Part shown: positions 15,325-22,596 of the stretch, piece after piece
How positions within the stretch are numbered: position 1 is the first letter of the stretch
Layout of the letters: each line of letters begins with the position of its first letter
Assembly (NCBI RefSeq): GCF_027533625.1
Contig: NZ_JAQAGZ010000040.1
Span: 1 to 34,338 of the forward strand
Source: Paenibacillus gyeongsangnamensis
GTDB taxonomy: Bacteria > Bacillota > Bacilli > Paenibacillales > NBRC-103111
DNA length: 34,338 nucleotides
Direction of reading: 5' to 3'
Made by a program: the position numbers and the translations under genes
Notes under the pieces: generated by a model
Databases searched by the model: none
Told to the model about the DNA's origin: nothing
What the model saw: the letters and a program-made list of their open reading frames with translations, nothing else

Positions 15325-16920
15325 ATGAAGCCAGCTGTTATGCGCAAAACCGCGCAAGTCACGGCAGTAATGCTGATCATCTCGATCCTGCTGCCCGTAC
15401 TCGCTTTCGCGGCCACTTCAGGCTTTGTTACAGATCCGAAGCCTGTATACAAGAACGGAAGAGTAACCGGCAGCGTATACTCGGATGTATACGCCGATGT
15501 CTATTCGCAAGTTTATTTCTATAGCCCTGACGGCTCTCAAGTGTCGACAACCCAAGCAGTATACTCCTCCGTCTATAACGGGGTATATACTTACACTTTC
15601 GACAGAGATGCCATCGGCAGCGGTTATCCGTATCTTCGGATGAAATTTGAACCGCTTATGAACGGCGCCGTTTATGCTTCCGTTTACGAAACCGTATACC
15701 GTACCCCTACCGATTCCGGTAACGGCGGCAGCGGCGGCGGAGGCGGCGGTGGCGGCGGCTGGAGCGCTTCTGAAAGCATCAGCGTGAACTCCGACGGTTC
15801 CGTTAACGCGGATCAGCTGGATAAATCGCTCAATCAGTATGACGAAGTCACGCTGACGCTGAGCGGCGACGCTGCCTTGCTCCCTGCCAAAGCTCTGAAA
15901 AACTATACAGGCAACACCAAGAAGCTTCTGAAGATCAAAAATTCCAACGGCCAATATAACTTGCCGCTGTCCGTTCTGAAGCTCGACGACTTGGCCGGCA
16001 AGGTATCCACTACCGTGGACGACCTGATCGTGAAAGTTTCGATCGCCAAAGCTTCCCAATCGATTTCCGACAGCGTTTATGCGGCGGCACAAGCTCTGGG
16101 CGGCAGCGTAGCAAGCAACATCATCGATTTCAACATTGTCGGTCTTGGAAAAGATAACAAAACCGCAGCGCTGGATCTGGGCAACAACTACCTGAGCCGC
16201 ATTTTGCCGACGAACAAATCGGTGGATGCTTCCAAAGCTACGGCTATTCTTTACAACGAAACGACGAAGAAGCTGAGCTTCGTTCCTGCAATCTTCTCTT
16301 CGAGCGATGCGACGATCAAGCGCAACGGCAGCAGCGTGTACGCCGTTATCGAGATGAACAAATCGTTCACGGACATCAGCGGACATTGGGCTGAGGGCTA
16401 CATCAAGCTGCTCGCCAACAAGCTGGTCGTTGACGGCGCAACCGATACGCTGTTCCAACCGGAACGCGGCATTACGCGCGCTGAATTTGCAGCACTTGTA
16501 GTTCGTTCCCTGGGTCTCGATACTTCCTCCACAAGCACAAGCTTCAAGGACGTATCCTCCAGCGATTGGTTTGCAGGCGTCGTTGGCGCAGCGGTTAACG
16601 CGAAGATCATCGACGGCTACGAAGACAACACCTTCAAGCCGAACAACCAAATCAACCGTGAGGAACTGGCCGCTATGGTCGTTCGCGCCCTGAACTACGC
16701 AGGCGCGGCGCCGGCAGCGAACGGTACGTCCTCTCTGGCGAAGTTCAAGGATGCAAACAGCATCGTTTGGGCGAAGAATGAAATCGCCGTAGCTGTAGAT
16801 GCAGGCATTATCGACGGCATGACGAACGATACGATCGGCCCGCGTCAAACAGCGACTCGCGCGCAATCCGCTACGATGCTGAAGCGTCTGCTCGTGAAAG
16901 CGAATTTCATCAACGAATAA
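15325..16920 (+). CDS. secreted surface protein with three SLH domains and VYxx tetrad repeats
   Basis: A 531-residue exported protein. A signal peptide ends at about AFA-ATS (29/30). Residues 51-64, 79-88 and 116-125 carry Val-Tyr pairs spaced exactly four residues apart (4, 3 and 3 copies). A polyglycine linker (137-145) leads to a 200-residue domain common in Paenibacillus SLH proteins (NLPLSVLKLDDLAGKV). Three S-layer homology domains follow at about 348-398, 407-459 and 473-524; SLH domains bind pyruvylated secondary wall polymer. ATG 15325 has AGGAG ten bases upstream. A second start, TTG 15259 in frame, has the stronger site AAGGAGGTG and would add 22 residues. A strong terminator follows. 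Function beyond surface anchoring is unknown. Confidence 0.88.
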   Translation: MKPAVMRKTAQVTAVMLIISILLPVLAFAATSGFVTDPKPVYKNGRVTGSVYSDVYADVYSQVYFYSPDGSQVSTTQAVYSSVYNGVYTYTFDRDAIGSGYPYLRMKFEPLMNGAVYASVYETVYRTPTDSGNGGSGGGGGGGGGWSASESISVNSDGSVNADQLDKSLNQYDEVTLTLSGDAALLPAKALKNYTGNTKKLLKIKNSNGQYNLPLSVLKLDDLAGKVSTTVDDLIVKVSIAKASQSISDSVYAAAQALGGSVASNIIDFNIVGLGKDNKTAALDLGNNYLSRILPTNKSVDASKATAILYNETTKKLSFVPAIFSSSDATIKRNGSSVYAVIEMNKSFTDISGHWAEGYIKLLANKLVVDGATDTLFQPERGITRAEFAALVVRSLGLDTSSTSTSFKDVSSSDWFAGVVGAAVNAKIIDGYEDNTFKPNNQINREELAAMVVRALNYAGAAPAANGTSSLAKFKDANSIVWAKNEIAVAVDAGIIDGMTNDTIGPRQTATRAQSATMLKRLLVKANFINE

Positions 16921-16941
16921 TTGCGTATCACTCTCCCCGGT

Positions 16942-16996
16942 TTGATCCCTTGCGGATCAACCGCCTACGGAACGGCCTGGCGTCAGCCAGGCCGTT
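16942..16996 (+). terminator. Rho-independent terminator of the SLH gene
   Basis: AACGGCCTGGC (16971-16981) and GCCAGGCCGTT (16986-16996) form an 11-bp perfect stem with loop GTCA, followed by TTGTTAT. A smaller hairpin, TTGATCC/GGATCAA at 16942-16960, precedes it. Confidence 0.9.
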
Positions 16997-17094
16997 TTGT
17001 TATGTCTATAAGCACCGTATGTCTTGGATCGGCCGCCGAAACGGGATATACTACATATCGAAGATGATCATCATAAGGTATGCGGGGTGAATCG

Positions 17095-17469
17095 ATGTCC
17101 ATCGCCATCATCGTGGAAGGCAAGAACGATAGAAGCCGGCTGCGCCGGTTGCTAAGCGAGGAAGTGCTGATCTTATGCACCTTCGGTTCATTGAATACGG
17201 AGCGGCTGGAAAGCCTGAGGAAACAGGTAAAGGACCGGGAAGTGTTCTTGTTCACGGACAATGACGCTTCCGGCAAAAAGATACGGGGCATTCTGCGCGA
17301 TACGTTCCCGGATGCCGAGCAAATCTATACCCGCCGCGGCTACGCCGGCGTAGAGGGATCCCCGGACGAGTACCTCATTCAGCAATTGGAAAAAGCCGGG
17401 CTGGAGGAATTCATCGTATATCCCCCTCCTGACCCGGCCCTGCTTGATCCGAAAGCGCATCGATTTTAA
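17095..17469 (+). CDS. small Toprim-domain protein
   Basis: A 124-residue protein made almost entirely of a Toprim fold. Glu8 in IIVEGKND and the Asp55-x-Asp57 pair in FLFTDNDASGKKI are the expected metal-binding residues. Small Toprim proteins of Bacillales are related to ribonuclease M5 (RnmV) and to the Toprim part of DnaG/OLD proteins, but this one lacks the RnmV C-terminal part. A nucleic-acid cleavage or phosphotransfer role is likely but unproven. The ATG at 17095 follows GGGGTGA by six bases; an in-frame ATG at 17080 overlaps that ribosome site and is less likely. The AEC transporter converges from the other side with only seven bases between the stops. Confidence 0.8.
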   Translation: MSIAIIVEGKNDRSRLRRLLSEEVLILCTFGSLNTERLESLRKQVKDREVFLFTDNDASGKKIRGILRDTFPDAEQIYTRRGYAGVEGSPDEYLIQQLEKAGLEEFIVYPPPDPALLDPKAHRF

Positions 17470-17476
17470 CGCTCGG

Positions 17477-18403
17477 TTAAGTGATGAATTTCATTAAATA
17501 GATGACGAGCGTCACGGTAAAAATACTGAAGATCGTCGAGGAAAATACCACCTGCGATGAAAACTCCGGCTCGTTGTCATACTCCACCGCAATCAGGACG
17601 CTCGAGAGCGACGTCGGAACGGAGCAGGACAGCACCAGCGCTTGAGCCATAATGCCGTGGATGCCCATGAGCAGGACGATGCCGAAGCCGACGGCGGGCC
17701 CGATCAGGAGCCGCAGGACGTTCGAGAGCATGACATCGGACAGGTTGAGCCGCCATTTCATGCTTCCCAGCTGTACCCCCAGCGTGATGAGTGCCGTAGC
17801 AATGAAGGCATTCGATACATAGTTGATAGGCGCATAGACCGGTCCCGGCACCGGAATATGCAGTCCCCGCATCAGGAAGGCGATCGGGATGATATAAATG
17901 ACGGGCAAGGTAAGGATCGTCTTCAGCATCGTCTTCAGTTCGGCCTTCTTCGAGGCGTTGACGCTATAAATGCCGTACGTGTTCGGAAGCAGGCTCTGCA
18001 TCATCATAATGATGATCTGGATCGACAGCGTGAAGGCGTCTCCGACAAACACCAGCTGGTTGAGCGGAATCGCATAGTTGGCGCTGTTATAAAAGATAAC
18101 GCTGTTGCGCATCGCCGTCACCATCCCGCCCCGATAGCCGCGGACGCGAACGACGATTTCGACGAGAAGATACATCGCGGCGAAGTAAATAAAGAAAAAG
18201 AGCAGCGTCTGCAGCAGGATAGCCAGCGAAATGGATGACTCGTACAGCATCTTGAATACGATGGCCGGGGAGAACAGGTAAAAATTCAGCTTCGACAGCG
18301 TCTTGATGTCCAGCTTGAAGGCGCGGTAAAGTGTCGCCCCGAGCGCAATCATGATCGTAAGCGGGATGACGTTATTCAGCAAGATATATGAGAAGTAATT
18401 CAT
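17477..18403 (-). CDS. AEC family transporter (auxin efflux carrier/malate permease type)
   Basis: A 308-residue membrane protein with about ten helices in two five-helix halves, each containing the broken-helix asparagine segment typical of the AEC family (NSANYAIPLNQLVF in the first half, SVPTSLSSVLIAVEY in the second). Bacterial members such as MleP and YfdV/YwkB carry malate or other organic acids; the substrate here is unknown. The ATG at 18403 follows AAAGGG by five bases. It is the last gene of a possible ctaB-SCO-AEC unit, 30 bases after the SCO stop, though no functional link to cytochrome oxidase assembly is known. Confidence 0.88.
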   Translation of the reverse strand: MNYFSYILLNNVIPLTIMIALGATLYRAFKLDIKTLSKLNFYLFSPAIVFKMLYESSISLAILLQTLLFFFIYFAAMYLLVEIVVRVRGYRGGMVTAMRNSVIFYNSANYAIPLNQLVFVGDAFTLSIQIIIMMMQSLLPNTYGIYSVNASKKAELKTMLKTILTLPVIYIIPIAFLMRGLHIPVPGPVYAPINYVSNAFIATALITLGVQLGSMKWRLNLSDVMLSNVLRLLIGPAVGFGIVLLMGIHGIMAQALVLSCSVPTSLSSVLIAVEYDNEPEFSSQVVFSSTIFSIFTVTLVIYLMKFIT

Positions 18404-18433
18404 GATGCCCTTTCCGGCCTCCGGTCTTATGGA

Positions 18434-19039
18434 TTAATTCTTGCTCACCTGAATCATATCGTCAGCAATTTTCTCCACATTCAGATTTGGATCGCTGCCG
18501 TCATAATAATTGCGCAGATTGCCCTTTCCGTCTACAAGCAAAATCCAGTTCATATGAGTGAAGGTGCCCTGCGGGTCTTTCGTTATAAGCACGCCGAACT
18601 TCTTGGCCAGCTCGATGGTCGGTCCTTCTTCCCCGCGCAGGAAGTACCATCCTTTATAATCCGGATGATAGCGTCCCGAGAACTCCTTCAGCTGCGCCGG
18701 CGTGTCCTTGGTCGGGTCGAACGAAATCGAGAGAATTTGCGTCTTGGTGCCGAATTCGCCTTTCTTGACGAGCACATCTTGAATCTTGGACAATGTGTAA
18801 GTGGTCGGCGGGCATACATCCGGACAGGTCGAGTAGAAGAAATAAACCAGCTTCCCTTTCCCGGCCGTATCGGCCAGAGTGACTTCTTTTCCGTCCAGAT
18901 TCATCAGCTTGAAATCCGGAGCTTTCTGAATCACGTCGTACGTTTGCTTCGGCCCCTTCAGCAGCATGTAAGCCAGAATTGCGATTAATGCGACCAGCAG
19001 CACCATGACCGTCAGCTTAAATCCGTTTTTTTGCGCCAT
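18434..19039 (-). CDS. SCO1/SenC-family copper chaperone for cytochrome c oxidase
   Basis: A 201-residue membrane-anchored thioredoxin-fold protein. One N-terminal membrane helix (about 8-27) places the domain outside the cell. The copper ligands are present: Cys72 and Cys76 in STCPDVCPP, and His162 in FTHMNWILLVD. SCO proteins deliver copper to the CuA site of cytochrome oxidase or keep its cysteines reduced. Unlike Bacillus YpmQ it has no lipobox cysteine, so it is anchored by the helix. The open frame extends to 19063, but ATG 19039 has AAGGA nine bases upstream. ctaB directly upstream on the same strand supports a role in oxidase assembly. Confidence 0.92.
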   Translation of the reverse strand: MAQKNGFKLTVMVLLVALIAILAYMLLKGPKQTYDVIQKAPDFKLMNLDGKEVTLADTAGKGKLVYFFYSTCPDVCPPTTYTLSKIQDVLVKKGEFGTKTQILSISFDPTKDTPAQLKEFSGRYHPDYKGWYFLRGEEGPTIELAKKFGVLITKDPQGTFTHMNWILLVDGKGNLRNYYDGSDPNLNVEKIADDMIQVSKN

Positions 19040-19112
19040 GTCCATCCATCCTTTTCTATTCAAAAAAATAACCCAGGCTCGAAGGCTCCGGGTCTATTAC
19101 CTGCAATAAGGT

Positions 19113-20051
19113 CTATCCGATATGAGGCGTGTTAATCACCATAATAATGAATAGCAATGTTAAATAATTGATGGAATAGATGAACGTCTTCTTCGCCCAC
19201 AGCTCCTCGTCCTCCGCCTTGAAGCCTTTGATGCAAAGGTATGCCCAGTACAAGCCCATTACCGCCGAAGCGTAAAAATAAATCTGGCCTGCGTAGCCGT
19301 ATACCGAAAGCAGCATCGATACGGGCACGAGCAGCACCACGTAACGAATCATGCTGATTTTGGTTTGGTAGGTCCCCTTCACGACAGGGAGCATCGGATA
19401 TCCCGCATTGCGGTAATCCTCCATCCGGCGAATGGCGAGCGCCCAGAAATGCGGGGGCTGCCACAGGAACATGATCAGGAACAGGAGCAGCGCGCCGGTA
19501 TCCGGGTTCGGGTGGACGGCGCAGTAGCCGATCACCGGAGGCATCGCCCCGGAGAAGCTGCCCACGAAGGTATTCCACACCGAGGTTCTTTTAAACCAGG
19601 CGGTATAAACCCATACATATAAGAAAAGACCGATTAATCCGAGCATGGCGGCGATGCTGTTCGCTCCGAACCAGAGCAGCGCCACACCGGCTATGCTTAA
19701 GGTAATCCCGTACCACAGCACCGTTTGGGCGGATATTTTGCCGCTCGCGGTCGGACGGTTTTGGGTGCGGGCCATCTTGATGTCGAGGTCCCGGTCCAAA
19801 TAATTGTTAAGTACGCAGCCGCCGCCCATCACAAGCGCCGTGCCGATCAATGTGTATATCATCAGCGCCCAGTCGATGTTCCATTTGGATGCGACCCAAA
19901 AGCCGCCGAACGCCGTGATCAGGTTCGAGAATATAATGCCTGGCTTGGCCAGCTGGACAAAATCTTTCCAGCTCACCGGCTCCGCTTGCGCCGTTTCCGC
20001 GGCTGCCGCTACCGATTCTGCGCCCAATTCCAAGCTAGCTTGATCTTTCAA
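19113..20051 (-). CDS. ctaB: protoheme IX farnesyltransferase (heme O synthase)
   Basis: A 312-residue UbiA-family prenyltransferase that adds a farnesyl group to heme B, giving heme O for cytochrome oxidase. Seven to nine membrane helices are visible. The first aspartate motif is NNYLDRDLDIKMARTQNRP; the second region is MEDYRNAGYPMLPVV. An open frame runs on to 20522, but it crosses the ure terminator and the promoter and shows no homology there. TTG at 20051 is chosen because GAGGGGG lies eight bases upstream and the protein then has normal length. The N-terminus before the first helix (about 40 residues, Ala/Glu-rich) is cytoplasmic. SCO follows 73 bases downstream. A good promoter is at 20115-20143. 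Confidence 0.93.
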   Translation of the reverse strand: MKDQASLELGAESVAAAAETAQAEPVSWKDFVQLAKPGIIFSNLITAFGGFWVASKWNIDWALMIYTLIGTALVMGGGCVLNNYLDRDLDIKMARTQNRPTASGKISAQTVLWYGITLSIAGVALLWFGANSIAAMLGLIGLFLYVWVYTAWFKRTSVWNTFVGSFSGAMPPVIGYCAVHPNPDTGALLLFLIMFLWQPPHFWALAIRRMEDYRNAGYPMLPVVKGTYQTKISMIRYVVLLVPVSMLLSVYGYAGQIYFYASAVMGLYWAYLCIKGFKAEDEELWAKKTFIYSINYLTLLFIIMVINTPHIG

Positions 20052-20114
20052 TATTGCTACCCCCTCTATTGAAAAATACGAAGCCCAAATTGCATGCTCC
20101 GCAAATCCTCTTAC

Positions 20115-20143
20115 ATCATAGCAACCCGCAGGCCTTTTTACAA
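20115..20143 (-). promoter_or_regulatory. candidate vegetative promoter of ctaB
   Basis: On the minus strand TTGTAA (20143-20138) and TATGAT (20120-20115) are separated by 17 bases. Transcription would start near 20108, giving a leader of about 57 nt. Confidence 0.55.
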
Positions 20144-20271
20144 TAAACGGAGGCAGGTGTTCGAAATATTGTCGATATGTTAAGGCAGCCGTATGACTAT
20201 ACATCCAATATGGCAAATAATCCGGCAGCATATGCACGGAAGAGTGGAGATTCGAGCTGCCTAACGACGCG

Positions 20272-20307
20272 AAAAAGCCCGAATCCCGTAATGGACGGCG
20301 ATTCAGG
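20272..20307 (-). terminator. terminator of the urease operon
   Basis: On the minus strand CCTGAATC (20307-20300) pairs with GATTCGGG (20285-20278), with CGT/ACG inside, and CTTTTTCG follows. It lies ten bases past the ureD stop and upstream of the ctaB promoter. Confidence 0.75.
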
Positions 20308-20316
20308 TCTTTCCAT

Positions 20317-21165
20317 TTATTTAGGAACGGCCAGCGGAGCCAGTTCGAAGAGCTCCCGGCGAAGAAGCGCCCAAGCTTCCTCCAGCACCCTCTGGATTTG
20401 ATAAACCCGCTCGCCCATAACCGAGACCGTGACGGCATGCTTATAGCCGAGGCTCGCGCCGGCCCACAGCCCGGAAGACGAGGGAGCCCAAGCCTCCAGC
20501 CGCTCGCGCAGCAGCTCTCCATGCTCCGCCGTCAGGCGGCCCGTGAACAAATAGAGCGATCCGAGATGCGTATAACGGTCCCAGCCGCCGAGCCCTTGAA
20601 ATCGCCGCCGGCCCGGCACGACGCGCTGCCTTGCGCTGAAGATCAGCTCGCCGTCATACGTGACTTCCATCCGGTTCCGATACGTGTCGTACTGGAAGAG
20701 CTCGCCCCGGTGCGTGCGGCCCGGACATACGATTTCGCTCAGAAACAGAGAAGAGCCCGCCGCCATCCCGATATCGGTTTCACTGGAAAAATGCGCATCC
20801 TTATACAGCATCAGCGGCTCCGGCATCACTTCCGCGTAAGCGCCGTTCTCCAGAATCAGCCGCTGCCGCTGACCGCCGGGCCTAAGTTCCTCCCCTTCCA
20901 CCCGGCGGGAGGGGTGAACTTTCGTATAGGACTGATTTGTAAGGAATACCTTCGTTCCTTCACCGAATCGGAAATCCAGCTCATACCGGTCTCCGGCGAT
21001 GATGCCCGGGGAAGCGTCCATCAGGTAGACGCCCAGCTGCCCGCCGAAGTCGAAGGTTTTGGCGATCTTGAGCGGGTACGTCTGGTAATGCGGCTCCAGC
21101 CGGGTTACTCCGCGTCCGGCGTCTCTGGTGAATCCGGCGGACACGGAACCGGTCACCTTAGGCAT
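20317..21165 (-). CDS. ureD: urease accessory protein UreD (UreH)
   Basis: A 282-residue cytoplasmic protein of the UreD/UreH family, which binds apo-urease and, with UreF and UreG, forms the platform for nickel insertion. Family segments seen are GGQLGVYLMDASPGIIAGD near the N-terminus, FLTNQSYTKVHPS and later YGD-like strands with EVMPEPLMLYKDA. Length is normal. The ATG at 21165 overlaps the ureG stop by eight bases, so translation is probably coupled. It is the last gene of the operon and is followed at once by a terminator. Confidence 0.93.
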   Translation of the reverse strand: MPKVTGSVSAGFTRDAGRGVTRLEPHYQTYPLKIAKTFDFGGQLGVYLMDASPGIIAGDRYELDFRFGEGTKVFLTNQSYTKVHPSRRVEGEELRPGGQRQRLILENGAYAEVMPEPLMLYKDAHFSSETDIGMAAGSSLFLSEIVCPGRTHRGELFQYDTYRNRMEVTYDGELIFSARQRVVPGRRRFQGLGGWDRYTHLGSLYLFTGRLTAEHGELLRERLEAWAPSSSGLWAGASLGYKHAVTVSVMGERVYQIQRVLEEAWALLRRELFELAPLAVPK

Positions 21166-21820
21166 GGCTGAATTCGTGCTTGACCCAGCTCACGATATCG
21201 TCCAGTCCTTGGCCGCCCATCAGATTGGTGAAGATGAACGGCTTGTCACCGCGCATTTTTTTCGTATCGTCCTCCATCACCTGCAGGCTGGCGCCGACAT
21301 GGGGAGCGAGATCGATTTTGTTAATGATCAGCATATCGGAGCGGATGATGCCCGGACCGCCTTTGCGCGGAATCTTCTCCCCTTGCGCCACGTCGATAAT
21401 ATAGATGAAGCGATCCACCAGCTCGGGGCTGAACGCCGCTGCCAAATTATCCCCGCCGCTCTCGATGAAAATGATGTCCAGATGGGAGAACCGCCGCTCC
21501 AGCTCCTCGATCGCTTCAAAATTCATCGAAGCGTCCTCGCGGATCGCCGTGTGCGGGCAGCCGCCGGTCTCCACGCCGATAATGCGTTCCGCAGGCAGCG
21601 CCTCGGAACGGATCAAAATGTTGGCGTCCTCCTTGGTATAAATATCGTTGGTGATGACCACAATGCTCAGCTTATCGTTCAGCTGCCGGGCCAGCCGCTC
21701 CACCAGCGCGGTTTTGCCCGAGCCTACCGGCCCGCCGATGCCGATCCTGAGCGGCCTGCCCAGATGCCGGTGCTCCGGCTTCTCCCAATGGTGATGATGA
21801 TGTGCTCCTCCTTGACACAT
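21158..21820 (-). CDS. ureG: urease accessory GTPase UreG with His-rich N-terminus
   Basis: A 220-residue SIMIBI-class GTPase that powers nickel delivery to urease. The P-loop is GGPVGSGKTALVE. The nickel-binding Cys-Pro-His is present in ETGGCPHTAIREDAS, as are FIESGGDNLAA and the guanine-recognition segment INKIDLA. The first 20 residues contain His7-His11 plus His17 and His19, a metal-binding tail. Since no ureE is present in the operon, this tail may take over nickel storage; that is an inference. The ATG at 21820 follows GAGGAGG. ureF lies 45 bases upstream and ureD overlaps the end. Confidence 0.95.
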   Translation of the reverse strand: MCQGGAHHHHHWEKPEHRHLGRPLRIGIGGPVGSGKTALVERLARQLNDKLSIVVITNDIYTKEDANILIRSEALPAERIIGVETGGCPHTAIREDASMNFEAIEELERRFSHLDIIFIESGGDNLAAAFSPELVDRFIYIIDVAQGEKIPRKGGPGIIRSDMLIINKIDLAPHVGASLQVMEDDTKKMRGDKPFIFTNLMGGQGLDDIVSWVKHEFSHA

Positions 21821-21865
21821 GTGAATTCCTCCTCAGAGTTATTTAAATCAGTTTCGTACGACTGC

Positions 21866-22567
21866 TCATGACATAAACAATCGCGAATACAGCCCTTCAT
21901 GCCGCATCATGGCGATCTCGGCGGAAGGCGTGCAGGCGTAGCCGTCCTCCAGCGGATCGAGTGCGGCGCATTCCCGCCAAGCCGCCTGAATGGCCGGCAG
22001 CAGCCCGGCCAGCAGACGCTGGCCCTCCGTCTGGCCGAGCGACATGAGCCGCAGCCCGCTGTTGATGCATGTGACGGTGCACGCATACAAGAATCCTTCC
22101 GCCGCCATATCTAGCGGCACCTCCAGCTCGCGGCTCAGCCAGCCGTGAATCAAGGGATGCGTTCCGATGCACCGCTGTTCGGCGAGCGCCGTACCGAGCG
22201 GCTCCCAAGCCAACACAGGGTATGCGGCTCGGCCGAGCTGGAGCAGGCGGCGCCCCATTTTGGCCACGCCGTCGCGTGTTTCCGCAGCCTGCCGCTGCAC
22301 GTGCTGCAGCCGGTCCACCCGCCACAGCTCCTCCCAGCGGGCGTCCGGGGCATACGCGTATACGGCCTTGACGGCCAGCGCGTCGACCGGCGCCCAGCTG
22401 CCGAACAGCATCGTCTCGATATACTTTCTCAGCTCCTCCTGCGTCTCGACTCTTCCGCTCTGAACGAGCGTCTCAAGCCCGAAGGAGTGGGAGAAGCCGC
22501 CGATCGGCAGCGCCGAATCAAGGAATTGCGAATAGGCCAGCCAATTCTTTCCCAGGGTGATGCCCAT
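21866..22567 (-). CDS. ureF: urease accessory protein UreF
   Basis: A 233-residue all-helical protein of the UreF family, which recruits UreG to the UreD-urease complex and gates GTP hydrolysis during nickel insertion. The conserved N-terminal segment is FLDSALPIGGFSHSFGLET; the C-terminal part ends PSAEIAMMRHEGLYSRLF, as in known UreF proteins. The frame is open to 22648 inside ureC. ATG 22567 follows AGGAGG by ten bases and gives the usual length. An alternative ATG at 22597 overlaps the ureC stop but has no ribosome site. Confidence 0.93.
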   Translation of the reverse strand: MGITLGKNWLAYSQFLDSALPIGGFSHSFGLETLVQSGRVETQEELRKYIETMLFGSWAPVDALAVKAVYAYAPDARWEELWRVDRLQHVQRQAAETRDGVAKMGRRLLQLGRAAYPVLAWEPLGTALAEQRCIGTHPLIHGWLSRELEVPLDMAAEGFLYACTVTCINSGLRLMSLGQTEGQRLLAGLLPAIQAAWRECAALDPLEDGYACTPSAEIAMMRHEGLYSRLFMS

Positions 22568-22596
22568 GCTCCGGTCGCCTCCTGCGCTTTTCTTCA

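Noticed and set aside
15418..16866. 482-residue open frame on the minus strand opposite the SLH gene
   Set aside because: The plus strand encodes signal peptide and three SLH domains; the antisense frame has no family resemblance.
20052..20522. N-terminal extension of ctaB by 157 residues
   Set aside because: It crosses the urease terminator, part of ureD and the ctaB promoter; a TTG start with a good ribosome site at 20051 gives normal length.
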